A stretch of DNA of 64,000 bases from Trichomonas vaginalis G3 (taxonomy: Eukaryota > Parabasalia > Trichomonadida > Trichomonadidae), in assembly GCF_026262505.1 (NCBI RefSeq), contig NC_067205.1, positions 2,356,001 through 2,420,000 of the forward strand, written 5' to 3'. Positions 1 to 10,371 of the stretch are shown here, piece after piece. A program made the translations under genes and the position numbers. How positions within the stretch are numbered: the stretch's first letter is position 1; each line of letters opens with the position of its first letter. The notes beneath the pieces were generated by a model that saw nothing but the letters and a program-made list of their open reading frames with translations, was not told the DNA's origin and made no database searches.

Positions 1-244
1 TCAAAGAAGTTATGGTAGATTTACGCAATTTTTTTTCAACTAACTGTCAGCAACCTGTGTAATAGCATAAATGATGAAACTTATATAATTCATGAATTAG
101 ACACAGGTACGTCAATAGCCCTTCTCAGAATTAAAAAAATATTTCAATGATGTGGAGATATAGTGAGTTTTTTATTAAAAATGTAAACTATTCAAACCTA
201 CCCCCTTAAAAGAATTTCAGGGTAAGAAGTTCTACTCTATATAA

Positions 245-1537
245 ATGAATATTACCATCATATTCGATGCTGCATTTTCACTCATAATAGCAATTTTTGC
301 ATTAATGACATGCTCTCTTGCATCGAACTTCTCAAATTATCATTCGGGAGTTATTTTTTCTGGAGATCCCTTTATTCCAGTCAGTCAAATCAATAATGGG
401 CCGATAACATACACAAAATCAAAAGAAAATCTTATCGAAATAATACCCCTTACGTACAGATTCCAAGAAAGGAAGGAAGGACGTGCATTTTTCTTTACAA
501 AAAATCGAGAACATGCGCAGATGTTCGAAAATTTCTATGAGTATTATCCGAAAATGGGAAATTGGCGATATACTGATTTTTACAATGAAGTAAACTGTAA
601 GATTTACGTTTACAGAAATTGCTATGCTACTTTCAATGGTGAGTTTTCGAATGGTACACATATTATTAGGCCACCTTATGATACTGCCAAAAATTGGATT
701 CGAAATTCGGAATCAGGCAACGTTATTGCTTCATACAACTATGCAATGGTCTTTGGCCATGCATTAACAGAAAATATTCTACACTTATTCTGTGATACTA
801 TATGCCCGTTGTTAGCTGTACCACAATATCTTTCAGAGAAAGCTCAGCTGATTATATTTGGACTCCCTCACATAATTAAGGACATTTGTGACGTCTTAGA
901 CATTCCACCAGATCGATATACCATAATAAACAAAGGTGAATGGATTGCAGCGCAACATCTTATTGTTGCAGCAGAACCTCGGCCACATGTTTCCCATTAT
1001 GGGCCACTTCCTAGTTTCATTGCCGAAAAAGTCAGAAAGAAATACCATCTAGAACATGTTATTCCTACAAAGTATGTTTTTCTAAATAGAGATGGAAAAG
1101 TACGGCAGATATCAAATATTGAAGAAATTATGAATGAAGCGAGAAAAATGTGGCCCAACATAAATTGGACTCAAATACCCGACACTATTCCAACATTCCA
1201 AGAGTCTGCCATCATTTGGTCGCCAATTAAATTTGTTTTTACAATAACTGGATCACAAATTTTTCGATGCATATTTATGCAGCCAGGAACAGCAATGGTT
1301 GTTCTTTTCTTGCATATTTTTGATACATTTGTTACATGGTTCATTAACTCAATGGATATAAGAACTATTACTTTTGCTAGCACTGACAAACTACATTGGG
1401 GAAGTCAAGCAAATAATTTTGATATCAAAGAGTGCATGAGAGCAATTGAAGTGGCTTTATATAATTTGGATCATAATAATACTTGGCCAGAAGTCGATCC
1501 ATCTGAAGGATTTCCTGATTATTATCCATGGTATTAG
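245..1537 (+). CDS. GT61-like (DUF563) glycosyltransferase, type II membrane protein
   Basis: A 430-residue protein that probably transfers a sugar in the Golgi/ER lumen. Residues about 5-27 form one hydrophobic stretch fitting a signal anchor, so the rest would be luminal. The middle holds GHALTENILHLFCD (about residues 171-184), which resembles the His-rich start of the GT61 fold. Near 280 an RDGKVR segment and near 340-352 the pattern TGSQIFRCIFMQPGTAMVV match the GT61 blocks with an Arg-rich strand and a G-x-x-x-x-x-x-F-x-x-P-G loop. The length suits the family. Trichomonads carry many GT61/DUF563 paralogues (established knowledge). The donor and acceptor sugars cannot be read from the sequence. 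The start is the first ATG after a TATATAA run and no competing Met lies upstream. It stands alone, with AT-rich DNA on both sides. Confidence 0.7.
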   Translation: MNITIIFDAAFSLIIAIFALMTCSLASNFSNYHSGVIFSGDPFIPVSQINNGPITYTKSKENLIEIIPLTYRFQERKEGRAFFFTKNREHAQMFENFYEYYPKMGNWRYTDFYNEVNCKIYVYRNCYATFNGEFSNGTHIIRPPYDTAKNWIRNSESGNVIASYNYAMVFGHALTENILHLFCDTICPLLAVPQYLSEKAQLIIFGLPHIIKDICDVLDIPPDRYTIINKGEWIAAQHLIVAAEPRPHVSHYGPLPSFIAEKVRKKYHLEHVIPTKYVFLNRDGKVRQISNIEEIMNEARKMWPNINWTQIPDTIPTFQESAIIWSPIKFVFTITGSQIFRCIFMQPGTAMVVLFLHIFDTFVTWFINSMDIRTITFASTDKLHWGSQANNFDIKECMRAIEVALYNLDHNNTWPEVDPSEGFPDYYPWY

Positions 1538-1872
1538 TACCAAGTAATTGCGGATATTTTGTAAATAAAAAGTATAATATAATTATATAACAACAAAAAT
1601 AGGAAATTTAAAGTTTGGCAGTGGAGTGTGATTTGGAAATGTACATATGACATATTTCGACTTTTTTGAAATCATTTGTTATATTAATGAAATTTTACGG
1701 ATTGCAATAAAAAATTGAAAAACACAAACGAGAATGACAAAATGAATATATACATTTTATTGGCACTTCGAAAGATCCTACAATCAAAACGATTTTAAAT
1801 AATTATTATTTAAAAAATGCATATTACTTAAAACATTAAATATAATACTATTTTTATACAAACATTAATTAA
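1538..1872. other. AT-rich intergenic spacer
   Basis: Between the glycosyltransferase stop and the stop of the convergent coiled-coil gene. It is AT-rich, with several AATAAA-like hexamers (for example near 1565 and 1705) that could serve 3' end formation on both sides. No open frame or repeat was seen. Confidence 0.5.
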
Positions 1873-2928
1873 TTATTTGTTATGCTTTGCTTCATAATTT
1901 AGGCGAGATATTACTTCTGCATGCCTTCTTTGTTGAACTTCAGCTAATTTCTTTTTCTTATCTTCTTCAAGTTTTTTCCTTCTTTCTTCTTGCTTCTTTA
2001 TCAAAGCCAAAAGCTTACTTTCTTTTTCTTTTGCAAGTTTTCTTGCCTCAGATTCTACTGCCTTTGATTTCTTCCTCATATCTAACGATTTTTTCCTTAT
2101 TAAATCTTGCCTTTCCTTTAGAATTTGTTGTCTTCTCTTCTCAGCACCTTGAAGTTTATTCATCGTTTTCTTATTTGAATTCATTATTTCTTTATCTGCT
2201 TTCAATCTTAGAGAGCTTGCTGCTTTACTCGCTCTTTCCACTCTCTTCTTCATCTCAAGAGCTTTGTCTCTTCTTTGTTGTTCAACATTCTTGAGTCTCC
2301 TTTCAATATCAGCATTTTTCTTTTCAAGATCCTTAAGAAGTTTAACTCTCTCTGCTTCAAGTGCTTCATCTCTCCTCTCACGATGCACATCAACAGGTAA
2401 CAAAGTCTTTGGCTTTTTAAATTTCCTTCCTTTTCGCTTTTTACCTTTTTTAGCTTTTGGATTTGATTCATTAGGATCTTCTGTATTAGCTTTCGACTTC
2501 TTTTTCTTTTTACCTCCTCTTCTTTTCTTCTTTGCTGGCGGAATACTAACATTAGAAGGTTCAACTTCGACATCGGGGGATGGTAAGCGAGCATTTTGCC
2601 TTCTTATGATTTCTTCACGTAGCTGTTTGATTTTTTCAATCATTTCAAGCCTTCTTTTATTTAATTCTATCATTACTCGAGCACGTATATCATCAGAACC
2701 AGGAATACTTGAATATTCATCAGGGGAAATAACAGTCAGATCTTTAGGTATGTAGCCAAGAATGTCTAGTGCTTTTAATGTTTCTGGTTCTGTAAATTTT
2801 GGAATTGTTGTAAGATCTTCTAAGTCAACATCTAAAATACCAAAAAGCTTTGGTTTTTCAACAAACAATATCTCAGATTCCATGGAATCAGGGGTGTTCA
2901 CTAAACCTGGTGTTTCCCCGTCGTCCAT
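1873..2928 (-). CDS. lysine-rich coiled-coil protein, possible cytoskeletal role
   Basis: A 351-residue protein. The first ~75 residues are acidic and Pro-containing (MDDGETPGLV...). Residues about 47-100 (EPETLKALDILGYIPKDL, then IPGSDDIRARVMIELNKRR) resemble a block I have seen at the head of several trichomonad coiled-coil proteins. Residues about 130-175 are very Lys-rich (KKKRRGGKKKKKSK). The remainder is a long charged helix, mostly K/R/E with L/I/A spacing, ending at residue 351. Such proteins are often labelled cytoskeletal or inclusion-like in trichomonads; that role is inference, and a nuclear role is also possible given the basic tracts. The gene is divergent to the next one, with start codons only 38 bp apart, suggesting shared control. 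Confidence 0.7.
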   Translation of the reverse strand: MDDGETPGLVNTPDSMESEILFVEKPKLFGILDVDLEDLTTIPKFTEPETLKALDILGYIPKDLTVISPDEYSSIPGSDDIRARVMIELNKRRLEMIEKIKQLREEIIRRQNARLPSPDVEVEPSNVSIPPAKKKRRGGKKKKKSKANTEDPNESNPKAKKGKKRKGRKFKKPKTLLPVDVHRERRDEALEAERVKLLKDLEKKNADIERRLKNVEQQRRDKALEMKKRVERASKAASSLRLKADKEIMNSNKKTMNKLQGAEKRRQQILKERQDLIRKKSLDMRKKSKAVESEARKLAKEKESKLLALIKKQEERRKKLEEDKKKKLAEVQQRRHAEVISRLNYEAKHNK

Positions 2929-2966
2929 GATTTTCCTCTAACTAACGTACAAAAAAAAGTTGAAGA
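2929..2966. promoter_or_regulatory. 38-bp divergent promoter region
   Basis: The only DNA between two divergent start codons. It contains a run of eight A and no perfect TCAYW initiator in either direction; TTCAACTT on the minus strand is the nearest match. Trichomonad promoters can be this short because the initiator lies within about 20 nt of the ATG (established for T. vaginalis). The 5' leaders of both mRNAs must be very short or overlap. Confidence 0.5.
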
Positions 2967-3989
2967 ATGAATTTAGATTCACCTCAGAAGATTAAAAGTC
3001 CGACATCAACTTTACAGAAAGAAGTGGAAATACCAGTGTTACCTCCATCCTGGCAAAATATCAATACTCAATCACCTAGAAATAACCTACGCAGGGAAAT
3101 ATCTTATGAAAATTCCCAATTAACAACACCTGAAGCATTGACATATCAAAAAAACCTAATCCAAAGCGAAATACAAAAACTCCGTGAAGAAATTAAACCA
3201 CTTACTGACAAATATAGATCTTTACAAATTAAGGCTGATGAAAAAAATGGATACAACAGTCAAATTGTACACAACAATGAAATGTCATCTCAATTAGCTG
3301 ATCTTCATGCTGAATATGACAATCAAAAGGAAAGACTTGCCAAATATCGTAGGTTTTATACCCAAGCTACGCAAAACAAATTAGAAGCAGAAATAAAACA
3401 ACACTTGGAAGAAATTGGTGAGTTTAATCGCCAAAATTCATTATTACAAGAGCAACTTAATTCTACTCGGGAAAAACTTAAATCAATTCTTTCCAGTCCT
3501 CTTGCAGCATCGATTAAAGAGCAAGAGAAAGTTATCCTTAATCTTGCTGACGAAAGAGATGAACTCAGGGATATAGAGGACCAATTAATCGCCAAACACA
3601 CAGAAGATGACAATGATGAAGATACTTTTCAAATGCTTCATGCAAAAGTTGAATCCCTAAAAAAGAAACTTTCGGCATTAACAAGAGAAAAAATGCAAAA
3701 ATCTTACGAATTACGGAAACTGTCGCTTGAGCGTGAAGAGCAGATAATGCAACTCAAACTTGATATGCAAGCCAAAAAGGAGTTAAATGAAGATCGAAAA
3801 CGCAAAAAAGAGCTACGAAAGAAAATTCATAACGATTTGATAAATTCAAAACAGCCAACTCTTAAATTGCCCGACGGAACTTCCAAAATTATTCATTCTC
3901 CGCGTTATGCTACTAAAAATAAATTTTTAGATGAGAATATAGACACTGGATCTGAGTGTGAATTTTATGAGGATGCACACAACTGCTAG
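2967..3989 (+). CDS. coiled-coil protein
   Basis: A 340-residue protein. The first ~55 residues are polar and Pro/Ser-rich. From about residue 60 to 290 it is almost continuous coiled coil with few Pro and many E/K/L/Q, including repeats such as EIQKLREEIKPLTDKYRSLQ and LNSTREKLKSILSS. The C-terminal ~45 residues are polar with a short acidic end. No catalytic motif is visible, so a structural or adaptor role is inferred. It is divergent with the Lys-rich coiled-coil gene, and the pair may be co-expressed and could interact, but nothing in the sequence proves this. The ATG chosen is the first in frame after the shared 38-bp spacer. Confidence 0.7.
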   Translation: MNLDSPQKIKSPTSTLQKEVEIPVLPPSWQNINTQSPRNNLRREISYENSQLTTPEALTYQKNLIQSEIQKLREEIKPLTDKYRSLQIKADEKNGYNSQIVHNNEMSSQLADLHAEYDNQKERLAKYRRFYTQATQNKLEAEIKQHLEEIGEFNRQNSLLQEQLNSTREKLKSILSSPLAASIKEQEKVILNLADERDELRDIEDQLIAKHTEDDNDEDTFQMLHAKVESLKKKLSALTREKMQKSYELRKLSLEREEQIMQLKLDMQAKKELNEDRKRKKELRKKIHNDLINSKQPTLKLPDGTSKIIHSPRYATKNKFLDENIDTGSECEFYEDAHNC

Positions 3990-4317
3990 TGATTTTATTA
4001 TTTGTTATTTAAATTTGTTTTGTTACATTTTCCATAAAAATACCATTTTGTAGAATACTTAATTATATTATTGAGAGAGGAGCCTCAGAAGAGCAATTCC
4101 ATAAAGCAAGTATACATTTTATTCATTTCATAGACTTTTTCCTTGTCCTATGGTATTATCTTTTCATATGAAGAACAAAAGAAGTACAGGCTATCTTCCT
4201 TGCTTATATGAGCCAAATATACTACGAGTATTTGATCTTAAGGCATTTTTCTTCATCAGATCTTTCAATCACTTTTTATGATGAATTTTATATTCACAAT
4301 TTATTCTATACTTTATT

Positions 4318-4323
4318 TCACTT
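4318..4323 (+). promoter_or_regulatory. initiator-like TCACTT before the Cdc25-like gene
   Basis: TCACTT fits the trichomonad initiator TCAYT(W) and lies 36 nt before the ATG at 4356. If used, transcripts would exclude the upstream ATG at 4278, which supports the shorter protein. The rest of the 3990-4355 spacer is AT-rich with no gene. Confidence 0.4.
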
Positions 4324-4355
4324 TTCTGAATTTTTTTTTCCAAGAGACAGATATC

Positions 4356-5093
4356 ATGTGGTCTTATTCTCCAGTGACCGAACTAAGTTCACCTGAATTT
4401 CTCGAACCTCCACAATCACAGTCGGTACCCATGATCAATGATATTCCTATTCCAAACTTTGAAATGGATGATTTCTCTCAAGTTCAAGAAAATGTTCCAC
4501 AAGGACCGATACCAATATCATCAAATTCTTATGTAGTTCCATCAATCACTGTTGATATTGCTGCTCAGATTATTAAAGGGAATTACAAAAAGTTTTTTGA
4601 ACAAGTTATTGTAGTCGATTGTAGATATAAGTACGAATATGACGGCGGACATATTTGTCATGCAATCAATCTCATCACTTATGAAAAACTCTTAGAATTA
4701 TACCAGAAATATCAAAAAGTTAAGACGTGTTTTATTTTTCATTGCGAATACTCTACAAACCGCGGCCCGACCTGGACATCAATTTTTAGAGATATTGACC
4801 GAACACGCAACAAAATGATCTATCCAAAACTAACTTTCGAACACGTTTATTTGATAGAAGGTGGGTATAAAGCATTTTATTCCAAATACGAATCCTTATG
4901 TTCTGGCGGATATACTTCTATGGAACAGGACGGGTCTCTAGATCTCAGTAACCTAAAGAAGGCAAAAAGAATTTATAAATCAGAAATTCAAAAACATCAT
5001 GGCCCGCGAACACCTCAAGTACATAGAAGACCTGCAGAAATAAAGGCATCTCATAACATCCTAAGATCAGTTTCGTTTAGCCAAAATCTTTAA
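4356..5093 (+). CDS. Cdc25-like (rhodanese-fold) dual-specificity phosphatase
   Basis: About 245 residues. The active-site loop is HCEYSTNRGP at about residues 129-138: Cys followed by five residues and Arg, with the E-Y/F-S pattern of Cdc25 (HCEFSSERGP in animals). Ahead of it lies VVDCRYKYEYDGGHICHAIN (the CDC25/rhodanese DxRxxxEYxGGHI block), and behind it YLIEGGYKAFY (the EGGYKxF block). Enzymes of this family remove inhibitory phosphates from cyclin-dependent kinases and act in nucleus and cytosol. An in-frame ATG at 4278 would add 26 hydrophobic, AT-coded residues; I prefer 4356 because the extension looks like leader DNA and an initiator lies between the two. The C-terminal ~45 residues are basic and unstructured. 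The N-terminal regulatory region is much shorter than in animal Cdc25. Confidence 0.85.
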   Translation: MWSYSPVTELSSPEFLEPPQSQSVPMINDIPIPNFEMDDFSQVQENVPQGPIPISSNSYVVPSITVDIAAQIIKGNYKKFFEQVIVVDCRYKYEYDGGHICHAINLITYEKLLELYQKYQKVKTCFIFHCEYSTNRGPTWTSIFRDIDRTRNKMIYPKLTFEHVYLIEGGYKAFYSKYESLCSGGYTSMEQDGSLDLSNLKKAKRIYKSEIQKHHGPRTPQVHRRPAEIKASHNILRSVSFSQNL

Positions 5094-5383
5094 TGGTATT
5101 CAACTGTGTTTGCTCATAGTTCTTATCATTGCTTGGCAAAATATATCAAGCAACATATATTTGTTATAAAATCGATGTTTAATAATTTTATTTGCTAAAA
5201 ATAAATTTATTATAGTTTATCTAGAGTCAATTTGTAGATAGAGTTATATATCAAAATTTATTTTGCAAGATATACAAATAAAACAGCTATAGAAAATTGG
5301 CAAACCCAAATTTTAGCTAAAAGTGACAGGGAAAAAAACGTTTAGTATTAAAAAAAGACCGATGAGAGCTTCGTTCGAAATAT

Positions 5384-5445
5384 AGAGGGAACTGAGAATG
5401 CGCAACCATTCTCAGGGAATATTGGATGCTATTCCCGTTCCCTCT
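5384..5445. repeat. three-way-junction (cloverleaf-like) palindrome
   Basis: The outer stem AGAGGGAAC (5384-5392) pairs with GTTCCCTCT (5437-5445). Inside it are two perfect hairpins: CTGAGAATG/CATTCTCAG (5392-5400 with 5407-5415) and GGGAATA/TATTCCC (5415-5421 with 5430-5436). The three stems abut with virtually no unpaired bases. There is no anticodon or T-loop consensus, so it is not a tRNA. Confidence 0.7.
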
Positions 5446-5486
5446 GTATGGAAAATTGAGGTTTTCAAAGGGAGTTAAAATAATAT

Positions 5487-6318
5487 CAAATTTATACTAA
5501 TTTACTTCAAAATACAAAAGTATTTGACAGCTAAAATTAGTTACTTTAGCAAGCCTATCAATACCCTTTTACGATTATTGCTACTTTTTCGAAATAAAAG
5601 TAAAAACAAATTTATACTAATTTACTTCAAAATACAAAAGTATTTGACAGCTAAAATTAGTTACTTTAGCAAGCCTATCAATACCCTTTTACGATTATTG
5701 CTACTTTTTCGAAATAAAAGTAAAAACAAATTTATACTAATTTACTTCAAAATACAAAAGTATTTGACAGCTAAAATTAGTTACTTTAGCAAGCCTATCA
5801 ATACCCTTTTACGATTATTGCTACTTTTTCGAAATAAAAGTAAAAACAAATTTATACTAATTTACTTCAAAATACAAAAGTATTTGACAGCTAAAATTAG
5901 TTACTTTAGCAAGCCTATCAATACCCTTTTACGATTATTGCTACTTTTTCGAAATAAAAGTAAAAACAAATTTATACTAATTTACTTCAAAATACAAAAG
6001 TATTTGACAGCTAAAATTAGTTACTTTAGCAAGCCTATCAATACCCTTTTACGATTATTGCTACTTTTTCGAAATAAAAGTAAAAACAAATTTATACTAA
6101 TTTACTTCAAAATACAAAAGTATTTGACAGCTAAAATTAGTTACTTTAGCAAGCCTATCAATACCCTTTTACGATTATTGCTACTTTTTCGAAATAAAAG
6201 TAAAAACAAATTTATACTAATTTACTTCAAAATACAAAAGTATTTGACAGCTAAAATTAGTTACTTTAGCAAGCCTATCAATACCCTTTTACGATTATTG
6301 CTACTTTTTCGAAATAAA
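5487..6318. repeat. 120-bp tandem repeat, about 7 identical copies
   Basis: The unit starts CAAATTTATACTAATTTACT and recurs exactly every 120 bp at 5487, 5607, 5727, 5847, 5967, 6087 and 6207. The last copy ends where the sequence changes at about 6318. No difference between copies was seen. Because 120 is a multiple of three, a 275-residue frame stays open on the plus strand, but it is a by-product of the repeat, not a gene. Perfect copies imply recent amplification or ongoing homogenisation. Confidence 0.9.
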
Positions 6319-6420
6319 ATAAATTTATTATCAAAAACCTTTTTTTCTTAGTAAAAATAAACGAAATTTTTTCCCTTATGAACTTTTGATGGAAATATGC
6401 AAATTTAAAATAATAAAGAA

Positions 6421-6546
6421 AGCCGCGAGCGAAGCGATCGGCTTAGTTCGAAGATTTTGATTCAAATCTTTGCTGATCTGTAATTCGCGGAAGCCGCAAG
6501 CGAATCGAGCGGCTTAGGTCTAAGATTTTGATTCAAATCTTTGCTT
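6421..6546. repeat. 55-bp direct repeat pair with internal hairpins
   Basis: Copies at 6421-6475 and 6492-6546, 71 bp apart, differ at only a few bases. Each contains AGCCG...CGGCT and AAGATTTTGATTCAAATCTT, both able to fold as hairpins. They are markedly more GC-rich than the surroundings. Confidence 0.7.
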
Positions 6547-6615
6547 ATATTCCTTAAATTCTTTATGAAACTCGCAACAGTTCCATAAAAAATTTTAAAT
6601 TCTAAACTGTCGAAA

Positions 6616-6649
6616 TTACCGATCGGTAATCACACCCTTCACGGGTGTG
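6616..6649. repeat. palindrome and hairpin next to the right inverted end
   Basis: TTACCGATCGGTAA (6616-6629) is a perfect palindrome, followed by CACACCC-TTCAC-GGGTGTG (6631-6649), a perfect 7-bp hairpin that overlaps the start of the inverted end of the 5309-6667 element. Confidence 0.6.
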
Positions 6650-6678
6650 TCACTTTTAGCTAAAATTACCCCTACTCC

Positions 6679-7568
6679 TTTTTTGTACGTTTGTCAAAAA
6701 AATTGTGAGGAAGATCTCACAAAAATAGTCAAAATGTGAGCAAATTTTGAGAAGTGCTCACATTTTGACATACGATTATTTTCATACGTTTTTTTGATGA
6801 ATTCTAATAAAACTTCATTACCACTTTCAGAACGAAGCGTAACTTTTCAGCACGTAACGCTCTATCATGTGTAGTGACATATTATTCAAAAAAACTCAGA
6901 TTGCTTATCTTATAATAACAATTTCATTAGAAAAAATGCACGATTTCACGCTAAAACTTTGAAGCAATTCTTAAATTCGGATAAAAAATCGATATGTATT
7001 ACACTTTAAACTTCAAAAAATGGTTCAAAATTTAGACTTAGTTTATCTTAACAATATAGCAGATTTTAAGCCGAACAAGTAGGAGTAATAGAAATAGCTC
7101 TTGAAAATAATTACAATTAGTAATATGTAAGTCAAAGTTCGAGTATTCTAATAAATAAACGTTCCGGATTTTCTTTACTACAAGAATCAATACTTAATAT
7201 ATAGAAGCAACAGTAAAAACTTATTAGAGATTCAAAAAGAAAGTTGACTAAAGAGAATCTTTTTATATAAGTAATTTTATTTTTTTGAAATACGAGATCG
7301 AATAAACATGTATTTTATTTTATTACTATAATAATACGTTTTTACATAGTAAGAAAGTTTAGAGACTGAAATGAAATTAAAAATTGAGAAAAAAATAAAG
7401 CTTTTCTATAAAAATTCATATTAATATATAGTATAATGATATTACAATTTATTGATAGTTGTGTTAGAAAAAAGGTACATTCACTATTTTTGACAAAATT
7501 TTAAATTTTCATGGGGTTGTAAATCTTATAATAACTAGATGAATAAGGAATAAATCCCAGTATGATGT
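6679..7568 (+). repeat. left long terminal inverted repeat
   Basis: Reverse complement of 10314-11192. It includes the motif AAAAGGTACATTCACT near 7470-7485, which also occurs elsewhere in the window. Confidence 0.85.
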
Positions 7569-10313
7569 GCATCATTATATTAAACACTATATGTAAGGCT
7601 GGTGATTCTATTAACACTTATGAAGATCTATAGTATTTGAGCAGATAAATTTGATAATTTCCAAAACTCTTATATTTCAAAATTAAAGTGTGCGAATGCA
7701 TTTAAATGAGAGCAAAAAGAGATTGATGCTGTTAAAACTATGTGTTAATTTGCAATTATTTCGCATCACAAGAACTACCCAGTAAATTCGGCTATCTTTC
7801 TTTGCAATTATTCTCCATTATACATATAATATAATGGTTAGGGTTTGAAGAAAAGTTACTAGAGAATTATTGACTTTTGAAATAATGCAGAATTTTACTT
7901 GAAGAAATCATTAATTTATGAGTTCCAAATTGCTAAGCATGACGAAGGATCATTAAATTTGCTACAATTAAATACACTTATTGCAGAATTAAGATTTTTG
8001 AAATTAAAAGTTTGAAATATTGCCTTTTTGAATAAAAATTTAAATTTTATTATATAATCATGATAATATCTTATAGAAATTAAAAGAAAATATTTTAAAC
8101 CATTCAAATATTTTGAATGTCTTATCAATTTAAAATATTAAAAGATAGCTTGATTTTATCATCATTAGTTGTTATCAAAGTTTTCTTCTTTTGATGAACA
8201 ACAGTAAATGATTTGTTAATTACTTGTCTTCCTTTTTCGCAGCAAAATCGAAAGTTATGATGATAATCTTGCTCTCAATTTTGAAACTCTCTGATTTACA
8301 AGTAAGCATTCCTTTGGAAAAGCAGTCCTATTCTGTTTTCAAGATATTTTAAAGCCTCAATTTCATACAATGCGCAGATCTATTCGAAATTGCAAGAACT
8401 CTCAAGAAAAATGCAGCAGCAAAGAAGATTCCATAGTTTCTAGCATCAAAAATTTACAACCTTAATACAACAGTTAAAGAGAAGCTCGAAAAGAAAATAT
8501 TTAACCATAAAGCTGGAAACCATTCGATATCTACTATTGGATCTAATAAAAAGTTAATTATAACATATTTAACATGCTATTTGTTGACTTTGTTCCATTA
8601 TATTACCATATATACCTTTTTGAAATCTAAAATATTTTTACAATTTTAACCATGTGTTAAACCATATATCAATCTTAGCTAAAGTATAGTTTATGAGTCT
8701 GTCACCATCTAACGTATGAATTTTCAAAAATGTCAAATATGTTCATTTTTTCTGTAGATTCAGCCATAATTTCACGTTGTTATACTATTCAACTATTATT
8801 TAATATTTTTATCGATTTAAATATATGATGAGATGCTTAGTTCTCCTGGAAATCGATTTTTAATCGCAATTTTAACTTTCCAAAAAAAATTCAAAAATAA
8901 AAATCCCTCTCAATTTTCTAAGTTTTATAACTCGCCAAATCTCTAGCCAAATTTTTTTGGCCCGTATAAATATTGTTTGGCACTATATAGGGATGCTATT
9001 TATCATATTTTCATCCCATTTTACTGTTATCACCTAGTGAATGTACCTTTGTTAGAAAAAATATACAACTAAAATGTCAGTTTTAAAAAATTTAAAAATT
9101 ATATTAAAACAATAGTCATTGAGGATGGTTAATTGCAAAAACTCAAGAAACTATCATTATCTCTCTTTGCTTAACACATCTACAACTGGAAACATCATTC
9201 CAAATGTTGCATTCAAGAATCCTATTATTATTCTTTCTTTCAATCTTTTATATTTACTCTTTAAATTCTAATATAATATAAATTCTTCATTTCCTTTGTT
9301 TAAACTTTTTTCATTTTAATACCATTTTATCAGATAGTAATTTTTGTTTTTCTCTGACCAAAAATCTTCTCAATTTAACTCCACCTTCACAAAAATTCAT
9401 TGAGTTCTCTCAAAATTCTTGTATTTTTGGTATACTTAAAGTATCATCTTCAAATATTTTTTTTGGAGAAAATTGACTTTGCATAATATCGTAATACTTT
9501 TTAAGGCAGATAGATTTACCGTAAGTTGAAGAACTTTTAATTTGAACAGAAATTATTCAACAAATATTCTTTTTATTTGATCAAGATACGTATACCAATA
9601 TGATCTACTTGCTAGGGATATGTAGATCACGTTCAGAATTTGCCAAGTTTGGTGAATATCTATGGGATTAGGGACATCTATTTAATTTAAGAACTAAAAA
9701 TTAGCATAGGCATATTATGCTGTTACTGAAATATATTTTGGATGTATAAATTTTTACTTAATACTCTTTATTGTTATCATTTTTAAAGATTTTTTATTAT
9801 GAGCAAAAAAATGGCAAGACAATAATATATTGTACATGCAATTTATTATTACTGAATAAATTTATCAATCAAATTTGATCACATACAATTTTTACAGATA
9901 AATACATTATCTCAAAAAATATCTATATATTAGTATATGTTACACGAAATGTAATAAAATGTATTACTTTATCAATTTATAAATAAGAATGAAAATTTGT
10001 TATAGCTTTGTTCCAATATTTATTTTTATATATTTAAGTTATCCATTTTACTGTTTTCATTCATATTTATAACAAAATTAGAGTCCTTACATTATTTATC
10101 TTATTTCAATAGTGATAAAAATCAACTATATTTTGTAAGATCTTAAAAAGTGACAAAAATGGAAAACTACATTAAATTTATTTATAAGGATACAAAATTA
10201 TATGTCATTCCACCAAGAGCGGTTAAAGCATTAACACTTTATTTATATATATCTCACAAGCTAAGTTTACCTCTAAACACATTCGAATTAACAACAAATA
10301 ACTACATCATACT
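7569..10313. other. interior of the long-inverted-repeat element, no recognised gene
   Basis: AT-rich DNA with only short frames, such as a 70-codon one on the minus strand at 7916-8128 that shows no motif. A copy of AGTGAATGTACC lies at 9036-9047. A 3' region around 10140-10313 starts a low-confidence frame described separately. Confidence 0.5.
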
Positions 10314-10371
10314 GGGATTTATTCCTTATTCATCTAGTTATTATAAGATTTACAACCCCATGAAAATTTAA
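10150..10371 (+). CDS. 73-codon frame, possible ubiquitin-like fragment
   Basis: The peptide IKFIYKDTKLYVIPPRAVKALTL, continued with SHKLSLPLNTFEL (the first run spans about residues 8-29), has the beta-strand/helix spacing of a ubiquitin-like fold: a first strand, a turn, a helix with a paired L/V pattern, then a Pro-containing loop. The frame crosses into the right inverted repeat at 10314, after which the residues look random. It could be the head of a host gene captured in the element, or chance. There is no support beyond composition and pattern. Confidence 0.25.
   Translation: MTKMENYIKFIYKDTKLYVIPPRAVKALTLYLYISHKLSLPLNTFELTTNNYIILGFIPYSSSYYKIYNPMKI

Larger units (their letters stand above)
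5309..6667. mobile_element. 1.36-kb non-autonomous element with 20-bp inverted ends and a tandem-repeat core
   Basis: The ends are perfect inverted repeats: AATTTTAGCTAAAAGTGACA at 5309-5328 and its complement at 6648-6667. Inside are, in order, a three-way-junction palindrome (5384-5445), seven perfect 120-bp tandem repeats (5487-6318), a 55-bp direct repeat pair (6421-6475, 6492-6546) and two hairpins beside the right end (6616-6649). No transposase frame exists, so any mobility would depend on a partner. I could not define a target-site duplication. It lies only 11 bp from the next element at 6679. Confidence 0.6.

Noticed and set aside
1887-2755. Plus-strand frames over the coiled-coil gene
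   Set aside because: Leu/Phe/Ser-rich shadows of the Lys-rich minus-strand coding sequence.
5384-5445. Possible tRNA gene
   Set aside because: A cloverleaf-like fold, but no anticodon loop, no T-loop consensus and no acceptor-length match.
5524-6351. 275-codon open frame
   Set aside because: It is made only of seven identical 120-bp tandem repeats and has no independent support as a gene.
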